Shown here in pieces: positions 1 to 8,967 of a stretch of 64,000 bases of DNA. The translations under genes and the position numbers were made by a program. Each line of letters starts with the position of its first letter. Position 1 is the first letter of the stretch. Origin of the DNA: Spirosoma endbachense (GTDB lineage: Bacteria > Bacteroidota > Bacteroidia > Cytophagales > Spirosomataceae). Below the pieces are notes generated by a model. That model was not told where the DNA came from. It did no database searches and saw only the letters and a program-made list of their open reading frames with translations. Location of the stretch: NCBI RefSeq assembly GCF_010233585.1, contig NZ_CP045997.1, positions 9,288,114-9,352,113 on the forward strand, given 5' to 3'.

Positions 1-1824
1 ATCACAAGTAACAAGATATACTACGTGCAGCCAGGAGCCGCTGCCAGTGGAACGGGTACACAATCGTCGCCCTTTCTGACAATTCAGCAAGCCGCCGATC
101 TGACCCTGCCCGGTGATAAAGTCTACCTGCTGAATCCTATCAATTCGACGACTTATTTCAACAATACGGTGGTGATTCGGCGAACTGGACGAAATGGGTA
201 TCCCATTATCTATACCCACGCGCCGGGAAACGACCCGCTGATTACATTCGACGGATGGAATGCTTTTAGCCTGGTAGATGGTGCTTCTTATATAGAAATC
301 AACGATTTACGAATACAGGGGAATAACGATAATATTACGATCGCCCAAGCGCAGAATCAGCCAGGCGGTTGCAATAACCTCACGGGTACTCCCGAAGGCA
401 AGTTCAATGGTAACGGCCTGTCTGCGTCTGGACGCCGGAGAGAAAGCGCGGCTTTTCCGCATCACATTAAATTTGTTGGCAATGAAGTCTTCGATTGTGG
501 GGGAGGGGGTATCTCCGCGATTGAGTGCGACTACATTACCATTGATGAGAATACAGTCTATGACAACTCGTGGGATACGATTTACGGAAGCAGCGGCATT
601 TCGATACTGACCAGCCGGAATATCGACTCGAATACAGGGTATCGAAATTTTATTCGCAAGAACAAGTCGTATGGTAACCACCTGTATGTGAACTGGATTG
701 CCGCCCCCTGTGCCATTACGGATGGCAATGGTATCATCATCGACTCGAACAAAGATTATGCGTATACAGGCCGTACATTGGTGAGTAACAACGTAGTCTG
801 GAATAATGGGGGCTCAGGCATTCATAGCTTTAAAAGCCAGCACGTTGATCTGTTCAATAACACAGCTTACCAGAACTCGCAGAGTGCAGAACCGGTTGGC
901 GAACTCTATGCCAGCTATTCCACAGATATCAATATCTTCAATAACATCATTTATACCATTCTGAATGAGCGCGCTAATACGACCAATAATAATTCGGCAG
1001 TAAATTATGATTACAATCTTTATTATAACACTCCCAATAACTCGACGACGATTCCGGGCCGTGGGCCCCATGACATCTATGGGGCCAATCCCCAATTTGT
1101 GAACCCCACCCTAACCGCAACCGCCGATTTTCGATTGAATCCCGCCAGCCCGGCCCTGAACGTAGGTAATAGTACGTCAGGGCAATATGCTGTGGATGAC
1201 ATTGCGGGGGTGACCAGGCCGAAAGGGGGCGTAGTCGATATAGGCGCCTTTGAAGCGAATGTACCCGCCATACCGTCGAATTTCACACAATCCAACCTTC
1301 AGCCAACCCAGGTCACGTTCACCTGGATCGACAATGCCACAAATGAAACGGGGTTTGTACTCGAAAAAAGAGTATTGCCTAACGGCAGTTACACGACAGT
1401 GGTAAGTCCGGGGGTAAATGCTACCACGGCTACAGACAACCAGATTCTTAAGGGAACATCATACCGGTATCGGCTGGCTTCAAAAAACGCCAGTGGGCCG
1501 TCTGGGTATGTCTATACAGATGTTACGACTCCAGGTGCCCGATTGTCGGCAGAGGGCAGCACGGAGCTAACAGAATCGGAAGGCTATTTCACCATTAGCC
1601 CAAATCCAGTTGAAAGTCAGCTAATTGTGATTGCAATGAGTTATCAAACAGTACCAACCATTCAGCTGGTAACTGCTGATGGCAGGTTAGTTTCAGTAAA
1701 GATTGAAACGCCCGATTCAGGTCATATTTTGGTGCGTCCCCTTAAGCATTTGGCAACGGGGACTTACATAGTGACAGTAAAGACAGATATAGTTTCCCAA
1801 TCCAAACGTGTACTTATTCCCTGA
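1..1824 (+). CDS. Right-handed beta-helix protein with FN3-like and T9SS sorting domains (5' truncated by window edge)
   Basis: The reading frame is open from base 1. The codons before the first possible start (GTG at 25) encode NKIYYVQPG, which matches the mature N-terminus of the paralogues at 32188 and 40021, so the true start lies upstream of the window. The segment starting IYYVQPG and continuing to PGDKVYLL is the usual entry strand of this family. A parallel beta-helix follows over about 350 residues, with the recurrent motifs GGGGISAIECDYITI, SSGISIL, DGNGIIID and GGSGIHSF. The helix closes with GVTRPKGGVVDIGAFE. Next come a fibronectin III-like segment (IPSNFTQSNLQPTQVTFTW onward) and a C-terminal T9SS type A domain (ISPNPVESQLIV through GTYIVTVKT). 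The protein is therefore probably secreted through T9SS. The fold is shared with polysaccharide lyases and hydrolases, but no catalytic set could be assigned. A hairpin follows at 1913-1959. Confidence 0.9.
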   Translation: MTSNKIYYVQPGAAASGTGTQSSPFLTIQQAADLTLPGDKVYLLNPINSTTYFNNTVVIRRTGRNGYPIIYTHAPGNDPLITFDGWNAFSLVDGASYIEINDLRIQGNNDNITIAQAQNQPGGCNNLTGTPEGKFNGNGLSASGRRRESAAFPHHIKFVGNEVFDCGGGGISAIECDYITIDENTVYDNSWDTIYGSSGISILTSRNIDSNTGYRNFIRKNKSYGNHLYVNWIAAPCAITDGNGIIIDSNKDYAYTGRTLVSNNVVWNNGGSGIHSFKSQHVDLFNNTAYQNSQSAEPVGELYASYSTDINIFNNIIYTILNERANTTNNNSAVNYDYNLYYNTPNNSTTIPGRGPHDIYGANPQFVNPTLTATADFRLNPASPALNVGNSTSGQYAVDDIAGVTRPKGGVVDIGAFEANVPAIPSNFTQSNLQPTQVTFTWIDNATNETGFVLEKRVLPNGSYTTVVSPGVNATTATDNQILKGTSYRYRLASKNASGPSGYVYTDVTTPGARLSAEGSTELTESEGYFTISPNPVESQLIVIAMSYQTVPTIQLVTADGRLVSVKIETPDSGHILVRPLKHLATGTYIVTVKTDIVSQSKRVLIP

Positions 1825-1912
1825 ACTTGTTTCCTTGTCAGGTCCGGGCTTGGGGCAAAATTCATTCCTGCCCGAGGTAACTTTCCTGTTGACTACTTTT
1901 TACTTTATCCTC

Positions 1913-1959
1913 AGCCTGCTGATCACAACAACTTTAACTGAAGAGTTGATCAGCAGGCT
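1913..1959 (+). terminator. Hairpin, probable terminator of the beta-helix gene
   Basis: Perfect 13-bp arms AGCCTGCTGATCA (1913-1925) and its reverse complement (1947-1959) enclose a 21-nt loop. Part of the loop can pair again (CAACT with AGTTG). It lies 89 bp after the stop of the beta-helix gene and upstream of the ECF sigma gene. No clear U-tract follows, so intrinsic termination is inferred. The remainder of 1825-2091 shows nothing else recognisable. Confidence 0.6.
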
Positions 1960-2091
1960 TCTTGATGCGTGATGCCCGTAGTTATTTGCTTTAGCGGTCT
2001 TATTTATCAAAATAAATTGAAACCCCGTAAGTGAAATCTCCAGCCAGCTTGTCTTGCTAGGTATACGAACAGCGGTCTACTTCCTAAGAAC

Positions 2092-2760
2092 ATGATTCAG
2101 TTGAACAGTCAATCTGACGGTGATACATCTCAACGACTCATTATCGAACGAGCCGTCGATGAAGGGAAAGGTGAGCCACCAGTCCCTCTACTGAATGATG
2201 AACTATTTATTAAAAAAGCACTGGAGCTGGATTATCAGAAAGGGGTTGAGCTGTTATACCGACGGTATTTTCAGCCGCTATGCAGTCACGCAATAAAATT
2301 TGTGGGCGGACAAGCCATTGCGGAAGACCTGGTTTCGGATGTTTTTTATACGGTTTATAAGGATCGGGTTTTTACCAATATCGCCACTTCGTACCGCTTT
2401 TATCTCTTCCGCGCTGTTCGAAATCGGGCTTATAACTTCCTAAAATGGGAGTTAAGCCGGCAGGAGCCACTGGGTGTATGGCACGATGTTGCCACGGCCG
2501 AAAGCCAGCAACCTGACGCTATGAGTCAATTTGATGAACTCTATCAGGTTGTGCAACAAGCTATAAATTCGTTACCCGTTGATCGACGCCGGATTTATTT
2601 GATGAATCGCTTTGAGGGGAAACGGTATCAGGAAATTGCGGATGAATTGACCCTGTCCGTCAAAACCGTTGAAGTACAACTCTACCGTGCCAATAAATTC
2701 ATCCGGTCCTTGCTGAAAGAAAAATGGCTGCTGGTGTTTGTATTTATGCTGACTAACTAA
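2092..2760 (+). CDS. ECF RNA polymerase sigma-70 factor (FecI-like, SusCD-associated)
   Basis: A 222-residue ECF sigma factor. Region 2 (about residues 45-110) contains ELLYRRYFQPLCSHAIKF and the core-binding segment AEDLVSDVFYTVYK. Region 4 (about 155-210) contains INSLPVDRRRIYLMNRFEG and the helix-turn-helix YQEIADELTLSVKTVEVQL. About 35 poorly conserved residues precede region 2, and the protein ends in a short hydrophobic tail, as is common in Bacteroidota FecI-like factors. It is followed 68 bp later by a FecR anti-sigma gene and then a SusC with an STN signalling domain. This is the standard cell-surface signalling arrangement in which substrate at SusC releases sigma to transcribe the uptake genes. 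The target genes are inferred from position. Confidence 0.95.
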   Translation: MIQLNSQSDGDTSQRLIIERAVDEGKGEPPVPLLNDELFIKKALELDYQKGVELLYRRYFQPLCSHAIKFVGGQAIAEDLVSDVFYTVYKDRVFTNIATSYRFYLFRAVRNRAYNFLKWELSRQEPLGVWHDVATAESQQPDAMSQFDELYQVVQQAINSLPVDRRRIYLMNRFEGKRYQEIADELTLSVKTVEVQLYRANKFIRSLLKEKWLLVFVFMLTN

Positions 2761-2828
2761 CTATCCACACGTATTTACCAACTCAGTCGTCAATCCCTGT
2801 AGAGAAGGGTATCAATTCTAGTAACGCC

Positions 2829-3848
2829 ATGAAGTCAACCATAACTAAAGAACTCGTCGTCGATTATTTGTCAGGTAAGGCTTCTGCCTTACAAAAACAA
2901 CTAATTGATGAATGGGTGCTTGTTGAAGAAAACGAAGAGCAGTTTTATGCCTGGCTGGAAGAATATGAAGTAACTCATCCTGAATACAGTGCCAATGTGG
3001 AGGGGGCTATTACGAACTATCACCGTTTTGTTGAACAGATTGACGCTAAAGACGTTGCCCAACCTGTAACGATCAGTACGAAAAAAATCGATCGGGTATC
3101 ATACACCACCAACTGGTTTCATTGGTCGATTGCCGCTTCTTTTTTGCTATTCATACTAACCATTGGCTACCTAAAAAAAGAGGCTTGGTATTATCAAACG
3201 TATAGCACTGCATTTGGGGAAACAAAATCGGTTACGTTGCCTGATGGTAGTCAAGTTACCCTGAATGCAAATTCATCGCTTCGGTTGCCGCGCTGGGGTT
3301 TTACGAAAATCAACAGGCAGGTTTTTTTACTGGGTGAAGCTTCCTTTTCCGTAAAGCATACTGCTACGCATCAACCGTTTGTTGTTCAAACCAACCGAAA
3401 ATTTAACGTGGTTGTGCTGGGGACCGAATTTTCGGTATTTGCCCGTGAGCGAAAAGCAAAAATCGTTTTAAGTAAAGGCAAAGTTCAGTTGACTATTCAG
3501 GTTGGACCTGTTATCCAGAAAATGATGATGAAGCCGGGTGATTTAATAACCCTTGATAGTCAGAATCATGCCCAGCTTACAACAACCGCTCAACCCGAAA
3601 TGCATACAGCATGGCGTGGGCATCGCTATACTTTCGATGGAACCACCCTACAGGAAATTATTTACCTACTGGCGGAGAATTATGGCATAACGGCACAGGT
3701 GGCTGATAAATCCTTGTTGTCGCTAACATTGTCAGGCTCATTTACAGCTGATAACGCCGACCAGTTAGCAGAAGTAGTCGACGACGTTTTAGGTCTGCAA
3801 AGTACCCGTCAGGATAACCGCATGGTGATTTCTCAACGTAAACCATAG
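2829..3848 (+). CDS. FecR-family anti-sigma factor with DUF4974 C-terminus
   Basis: A 339-residue inner-membrane anti-sigma factor. The cytoplasmic N-terminal part (1-95) binds sigma. A single transmembrane helix runs at about residues 99-115 (WSIAASFLLFILTIGYL). The periplasmic FecR domain starts near TAFGETKSVTLPDGSQVTL and includes GEASFSVKH and VVLGTEFSVFAR. The C-terminal DUF4974 region (YTFDGTTLQEIIYLLAENYG onward) would contact the SusC STN domain. It lies between its partner sigma gene and SusC (25-bp gap), so the three form one signalling unit. By family knowledge, ligand-loaded SusC relays through FecR to free sigma. It resembles the second FecR at 52396 in layout but is clearly diverged from it. 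Confidence 0.95.
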   Translation: MKSTITKELVVDYLSGKASALQKQLIDEWVLVEENEEQFYAWLEEYEVTHPEYSANVEGAITNYHRFVEQIDAKDVAQPVTISTKKIDRVSYTTNWFHWSIAASFLLFILTIGYLKKEAWYYQTYSTAFGETKSVTLPDGSQVTLNANSSLRLPRWGFTKINRQVFLLGEASFSVKHTATHQPFVVQTNRKFNVVVLGTEFSVFARERKAKIVLSKGKVQLTIQVGPVIQKMMMKPGDLITLDSQNHAQLTTTAQPEMHTAWRGHRYTFDGTTLQEIIYLLAENYGITAQVADKSLLSLTLSGSFTADNADQLAEVVDDVLGLQSTRQDNRMVISQRKP

Positions 3849-3873
3849 TCATTCATTTCAACCTTCTTTTTTT

Positions 3874-6800
3874 ATGAAAAAACAACTTTACTCAAGTTGG
3901 CGAGTGTTTGCTGTGCTTTTACTAAGCTCGTCAGGTGCCTGTGCTGGCTTCGCTCAACCTGCGTTTGCCTTTACTAATCAGCGGTCGATTACCGATAAAC
4001 AAGCGGTAGCAATCGGTTCGCAGATGGTTCGGCTTAAAGATGCCTTAAAAGCCCTGAAAGAGCATTATAAGGTTGATATCATCTATGGTGATCAGTCAAT
4101 TGATTTACTTTCGGTATCCGCCGATGAGGTGAAATTTCAGCAATCGCTTGAAAAAAGCCTGTCGAACCTACTTCGGTCGAGCGGCTTGACGTACAAAAAG
4201 TTAAAAGATGGAACCTATTTAATCTTAAGCAAAAGTCAGAAAGGAGGGGTCTCCGAGGCTCGATTTCCAGAAGCCTCTGGTTCAATTACCTCGCAATTTG
4301 TCCAAAAAACAGTAGAGGATACCAGAACCAAACCAGACGTAGTCATAAATAATACGCAACAGGACATTACTGTTCGCGGGCGGGTTATGGACAGCGATAA
4401 AGGGGAAATACTACCGGGCGTAAGTGTGGTCCTGAAAAACTCGCAGAAGGGCACTACCACTGACGGTGACGGTAATTATTCGATGGCCGTTCCGGACGCA
4501 GGGGCTGTGTTGGTGTTTAGTTTTGTGGGATATCTGCCACTGGAAGTAACAGTTGGAAGTCGTACCACCCTCAACATCAGCCTGAAACCCGACACCAAAT
4601 CGTTGAGCGAAGTGCTGGTCATTGGCTATGGCTCTCAGTCGCGTAAAACGATTTCGACGGCCATTACCAAAGTGGAGGGTAAATCAATTGCCAATCAGCC
4701 AGTGGGTACACCCGGTGAAGCCTTGGCGGGTTTGTCTTCGGGGGTGCAGGTGCAATCGGGTAGGGGCGGTTTTCCGGGCGAGGCTCCTACCATTCGAATT
4801 CGGGGGATCGGGTCGCTCGGCACCAACAGCAATCCACTCTACGTCGTGGACGGCTATCCCTTGCAGGAGCCGAGTCAGTTCAATCTTATCAATCCATCCG
4901 ATATTGAATCCATCGAGATTTTAAAGGATGCTGCTTCAGCCGCGATTTACGGTTCCCGCGCCGGTAATGGCGTCGTCATTGTAACAACCAAACGAGGGAA
5001 GGCAGGCAAAACGGCCTTTTCATTTTCTGCCTACACGGGGATGCAGCAGATTGCCAAAAAAGTAGATGTCCTCCAGCGGGATGACTACATTGAGTATATC
5101 AAATACGTTGCCCGCGTTACCAATCAGGCCTATCCATCCGTTTTCGATACCAACCCCAAAAGTCTGCCGGATACCGATTGGCAGGATGCGATATTTCGGC
5201 AAGCCCCAATTTCTGAATACCAGCTATCGGCGTCGGGTGGCTCCGACAAGGTTCGCTATGCTGTTTCCGGGGCTTATTTTTCCCAGCAGGGAACAATGAA
5301 GGGCACTTCATATGACCGCTATAATCTGCGCTTCAATCTGGATGCAGATTTGAGTCCAAAACTACGTATCGGTGTTTCGCTGGCTCCGTCTTATTCACAG
5401 CAGTACCGGCAACCAGCGGGTGGCCCCTACAACAATGCTTCCAGCAGTGAGCTTTCGGGTGGTCGGTCGTTGCCTAATACCGTCACATCAGCCACGCTAA
5501 TGCCGCCTATTGTTCCGCTTTATACCGCCAATGGGGACTTTGGGCAGAATTTCGATGCCGTAATGAACAATGATGGCTCTTCGTTTGTGGCCGATAACTT
5601 GTTTAGTCCGCTGGCTATTGTCGAACTCAATAAAAACCGGGTTCGCAATTATAGGCTCTTTGGGAGTGGCTTTCTGGAATACGAGCCGATTAAAGATGTG
5701 CGCATCAAATCGTCGTTGGGCTCGACGCTAAACCTGGAAGACCAGTACGCCTATGTACCGTCCACGCTGGCTAACCAACTGGCCCCGCGTGCCAACGCGA
5801 CGAACCCCGTCCTGGGACAGATTTTTGCCCGCGAAACTCAGCAGCTTGGCCTCGACTGGTTATGGGAAAATACGGCGACCTACAGCAAAACTCTGGGGAG
5901 AGATCATCATTTCTCGGTGCTGGCCTTGTATTCGCTTCAGAAATTTGCGTCGAAGTTTACGGCAACGAGCGGCCGTACCGGTACGTTCACGACCGATTTA
6001 CTCCCCAATCCACTGGCCTCTCCCGACCGAATCGGTGAGTTGCAGTACGATCAGAATGCGTTTTTGTCCTATGGTGGCCGGTTGACCTACGATTATAAAA
6101 GCAAGTACATTCTGTCTGCGGCTTTACGCCGGGATGCTTCGTCAAGGTTCGGTCCGAACAACCGCTTCGCTACGTTCCCTTCCTTCTCGGCCGCCTGGCG
6201 ATTATCGGAAGAACCATTCATACAGGCCATCAAGTCTACGGTTAATGAGTTGAAAATCAGGGCTAGTTTTGGCGAGACAGGTAATGCCAACATTGGTAGC
6301 TTTAACTGGGTCAATTCAATTGTTGGCCGGAACTATAGTTTTGGCGGCCAACGAACATTTGGGGCGGCACAGTCGGGATTCGCCAATTACGACCTCACCT
6401 GGGAGCGTAACCAGCAAACCGATCTGGGTCTTGAAGTCGGCTTTCTGAACGACAAATTTTCGCTGGCGATTGATGTGTACAACCGAATTACGAAGGGAAT
6501 GCTTTTCCAAAAAGATTTGCCCGGTATCGTCGGCTACGCCAACACCTTCCGAACCAATCTGGGTAAACTTCAGAATCGGGGTATCGAGATCTCCGGGAAA
6601 GCGAACCTGAAACTAGGGCCGGTTGCCTGGACGATAGACGCCAACCTGTCGGCCAACCGCACCAACGTGCTCGATCTGGGAGGCCCTCAATCACTGCCTC
6701 CACAGGCGGCCGTGGGTGGCTGGAATAATGTCTTCCAGATTAAAGTGGGCGATCCGCTGGGCTACATGTATGGTTATAAGGTACAGGGCATTTTCAAAAC

Positions 6801-7434
6801 CGTCGATGATCTGACGAAATATCCACAATGGGTATCGGGAAACAAGGTGGGTGACTGGATCATTAAAGACCAGAATGGCGACGGCAAAGTGGATGAAACG
6901 GATAAAACCGTCATTGGAAAAGGACTTCCCAATTTTATCTATGGTCTTACCAATACGTTCCGGTATCAGGGTTTTGACCTGAGTGTGCTGATCCAGGGCG
7001 TGCAGGGGGCCAACCTGATCAACGGAAATATTCGACATCCGGCGGGTAATGTGGACTATGGTAGTCTGAAACTCTTTTATCAGAACATGTTTGACCCGGC
7101 AAATCCCAATCAGGATGCTCAATTTCATATGGCGGGTGCGGGTGGGGTAACGATGGGTAATAATTTGACCGACAGGGTTGTATTCAGTGGCTCTTTCTTA
7201 CGGATTAGGAATGTAACGCTAGGCTATACCATCCCGACGGCCGTCCTGAAACGGATAAAACTCCAATCGGCACGGGTGTTTTCCACGGGTCAGAATCTGT
7301 TTACGTTTACAAAGTACCCCTGGTATAACCCTGAAGCCAGCCTGAATGGCGATTCAGCGTATCAACCAGGTGTCGATCAGGGTACATATCCCGCGAACCG
7401 GACAGTCACGGTTGGTTTAAACATTGGTTTCTAA
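3874..7434 (+). CDS. SusC/RagA-family TonB-dependent transducer with STN domain
   Basis: A 1186-residue outer-membrane TonB-linked porin. It has a signal peptide (residues 1 to about 32, MKKQLYSSWRVFAVLLLSSS then a small-residue stretch). An STN (secretin/TonB N-terminal) domain covers about 48-112 (RLKDALKALKEHYKVDIIYG through YLILSK). A carboxypeptidase-regulatory-like beta-sandwich covers about 166-235 (TVRGRVMDSDKGEILPGVSV onward). The TonB-box-like SEVLVIGYG and plug follow, including IRIRGIGSLGTNSNPLYVVDGYPL and IEILKDAASAAIYGSRAGNGVVIVTTKRG. The barrel occupies the rest and ends in an aromatic terminal strand (VTVGLNIGF). The STN domain marks it as a transducer for the upstream sigma/FecR pair. 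SusD follows after 33 bp. By family, it imports oligosaccharides; the substrate is unknown. Confidence 0.97.
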   Translation: MKKQLYSSWRVFAVLLLSSSGACAGFAQPAFAFTNQRSITDKQAVAIGSQMVRLKDALKALKEHYKVDIIYGDQSIDLLSVSADEVKFQQSLEKSLSNLLRSSGLTYKKLKDGTYLILSKSQKGGVSEARFPEASGSITSQFVQKTVEDTRTKPDVVINNTQQDITVRGRVMDSDKGEILPGVSVVLKNSQKGTTTDGDGNYSMAVPDAGAVLVFSFVGYLPLEVTVGSRTTLNISLKPDTKSLSEVLVIGYGSQSRKTISTAITKVEGKSIANQPVGTPGEALAGLSSGVQVQSGRGGFPGEAPTIRIRGIGSLGTNSNPLYVVDGYPLQEPSQFNLINPSDIESIEILKDAASAAIYGSRAGNGVVIVTTKRGKAGKTAFSFSAYTGMQQIAKKVDVLQRDDYIEYIKYVARVTNQAYPSVFDTNPKSLPDTDWQDAIFRQAPISEYQLSASGGSDKVRYAVSGAYFSQQGTMKGTSYDRYNLRFNLDADLSPKLRIGVSLAPSYSQQYRQPAGGPYNNASSSELSGGRSLPNTVTSATLMPPIVPLYTANGDFGQNFDAVMNNDGSSFVADNLFSPLAIVELNKNRVRNYRLFGSGFLEYEPIKDVRIKSSLGSTLNLEDQYAYVPSTLANQLAPRANATNPVLGQIFARETQQLGLDWLWENTATYSKTLGRDHHFSVLALYSLQKFASKFTATSGRTGTFTTDLLPNPLASPDRIGELQYDQNAFLSYGGRLTYDYKSKYILSAALRRDASSRFGPNNRFATFPSFSAAWRLSEEPFIQAIKSTVNELKIRASFGETGNANIGSFNWVNSIVGRNYSFGGQRTFGAAQSGFANYDLTWERNQQTDLGLEVGFLNDKFSLAIDVYNRITKGMLFQKDLPGIVGYANTFRTNLGKLQNRGIEISGKANLKLGPVAWTIDANLSANRTNVLDLGGPQSLPPQAAVGGWNNVFQIKVGDPLGYMYGYKVQGIFKTVDDLTKYPQWVSGNKVGDWIIKDQNGDGKVDETDKTVIGKGLPNFIYGLTNTFRYQGFDLSVLIQGVQGANLINGNIRHPAGNVDYGSLKLFYQNMFDPANPNQDAQFHMAGAGGVTMGNNLTDRVVFSGSFLRIRNVTLGYTIPTAVLKRIKLQSARVFSTGQNLFTFTKYPWYNPEASLNGDSAYQPGVDQGTYPANRTVTVGLNIGF

Positions 7435-7467
7435 ACCTATTTCCCGCGTTTTAAAACGCTCACCAAT

Positions 7468-8916
7468 ATGAAAACACAATACACGATCTATTTATATGCT
7501 CGGTTTACCGGACTATTTTTGCTGGTAAGCGGCTGTGACGAAAAATTCGTTGATCTGACCCCTCAGGATGTGATTCCGGTTCAGCAGTACTACAAAACCG
7601 AAGCCGATATTCGCTCGGCGCTCACGGGTACCTATGGAAACCTGCGAGGCATTTATAATAGCTTCTGGCAGTATACCGAACTGCCTTCTGACAATACACA
7701 GTCATTTCCCGAAAGTGAATCGGGTTCCGGCGAATACGACAAATTAACCTGGCGATCAACCTCGGCCGGAGTTTCTACGGCCTGGAACGATGCCTATCGG
7801 ACCATTGCGGGGGCCAACGTGATTCTGGCCCGCATTGAATCCGTTACGATGGATGCAACCCTTAAAAACCAGTACATCGGCGAAGCCAAATTTCTACGGG
7901 CGCTGATGTATTTTAACCTGGTTCGTTTATTCGATGGCGTACCGATCATCCTGAAAGAAATTACGTCGGAGGCTGAAGCCTATACCTATACCCGAAACAC
8001 GGCGGCTGAGGTGTACGCCCAGATTGAAAAAGATTTGCTGGATGCTGAAAAAATACTACCCGCCAAATATACAGGGACTAACGTGGGCCGGGCTACGTCC
8101 GGGGCCGCTAAATCGTTACTTGGAAAAGTATATGTACAGGAGAAAAAATACGCAGAAGCAGCCGCCAAACTGGCTGAGGTAGTGAACAGCGGCATTTACC
8201 GGATTCTACCCAATCTGGCCGACGTGTTTGGTGTGGGTAAAGACAACAACGATGAAATTGTTTTTGGAGTCCAGTACGTTAGCAGTGGATTTGGAGAAGG
8301 TAACTCCTATGCCTATGTGTTTGCACCGGGCAACTCGGGCACCCAATTTGTAGGCGTTACAGCGGGTGGTACCAACATTGGTACGCAGGACTTGTATGAC
8401 GCCTTCGAGGCTGGTGATCTTCGTAGGGACGCGTTTCTTGGGGTGTATAAATTTGGCGGGAATGCCCTGATTTACTATTGGTCCAAAAAGTTTGTCTATA
8501 AAATTACCCAGCTCAATGAAGGCGAAAACGACTGGCCGGTTTTGCGCTATGCCGATGTTGTCCTGCTATATGCTGAGGCTCTTAATCAAACCGGTAAAAC
8601 AACGGAAGCCCTGGCGCAGATAAATGTCATCCGAAAGCGGGCTGGGCTGGCTAATCTGAGCGGCCTTTCGGCAGCCGATACACAGTTGTCTGTCGAGAAA
8701 GAGCGTCGACTCGAGTTATGCTTTGAAGGCCACCGCTGGCATGATCTGATTCGCTGGGGGAAAGATGTAGCTACGATGCAGGCCTTTAAAGCCAAATACA
8801 GCACGCTCGATGTGGCACTTAAAAATATGAGCGTCGCGCCCGAACGAAAACTTTTTCCGATCCCTTTCCGGGAAATAAGCCTGAATGCAGCGTTTACACA
8901 GAATCCAGGATATTGA
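7468..8916 (+). CDS. SusD/RagB-family glycan-binding lipoprotein
   Basis: A 482-residue surface lipoprotein that forms the lid of the upstream SusC. The signal peptide ends in the lipobox LVSGC (Cys23), followed by DEKFVDLTPQDVIPVQQYY, the typical SusD opening. Helical TPR-like segments include GEAKFLRALMYFNLVRLFDGVPIIL. The C-terminal SusD signature includes WPVLRYADVVLLYAEALNQ, ALAQINVIRKRAGLA, EKERRLELCFEGHRWHDLIRWG and LFPIPFREISLN. It is slightly shorter than many SusD proteins (about 500-600 residues) but complete at both ends. A GH38-like gene follows 51 bp downstream, which suggests a shared transcript and a substrate with alpha-linked (possibly mannosidic) side chains. The latter is inference. 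Confidence 0.96.
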   Translation: MKTQYTIYLYARFTGLFLLVSGCDEKFVDLTPQDVIPVQQYYKTEADIRSALTGTYGNLRGIYNSFWQYTELPSDNTQSFPESESGSGEYDKLTWRSTSAGVSTAWNDAYRTIAGANVILARIESVTMDATLKNQYIGEAKFLRALMYFNLVRLFDGVPIILKEITSEAEAYTYTRNTAAEVYAQIEKDLLDAEKILPAKYTGTNVGRATSGAAKSLLGKVYVQEKKYAEAAAKLAEVVNSGIYRILPNLADVFGVGKDNNDEIVFGVQYVSSGFGEGNSYAYVFAPGNSGTQFVGVTAGGTNIGTQDLYDAFEAGDLRRDAFLGVYKFGGNALIYYWSKKFVYKITQLNEGENDWPVLRYADVVLLYAEALNQTGKTTEALAQINVIRKRAGLANLSGLSAADTQLSVEKERRLELCFEGHRWHDLIRWGKDVATMQAFKAKYSTLDVALKNMSVAPERKLFPIPFREISLNAAFTQNPGY

Positions 8917-8967
8917 GTGGAGCTGGTGGTGCGACCGGAATACATAGTCTAAACGTTTCAACCTGAT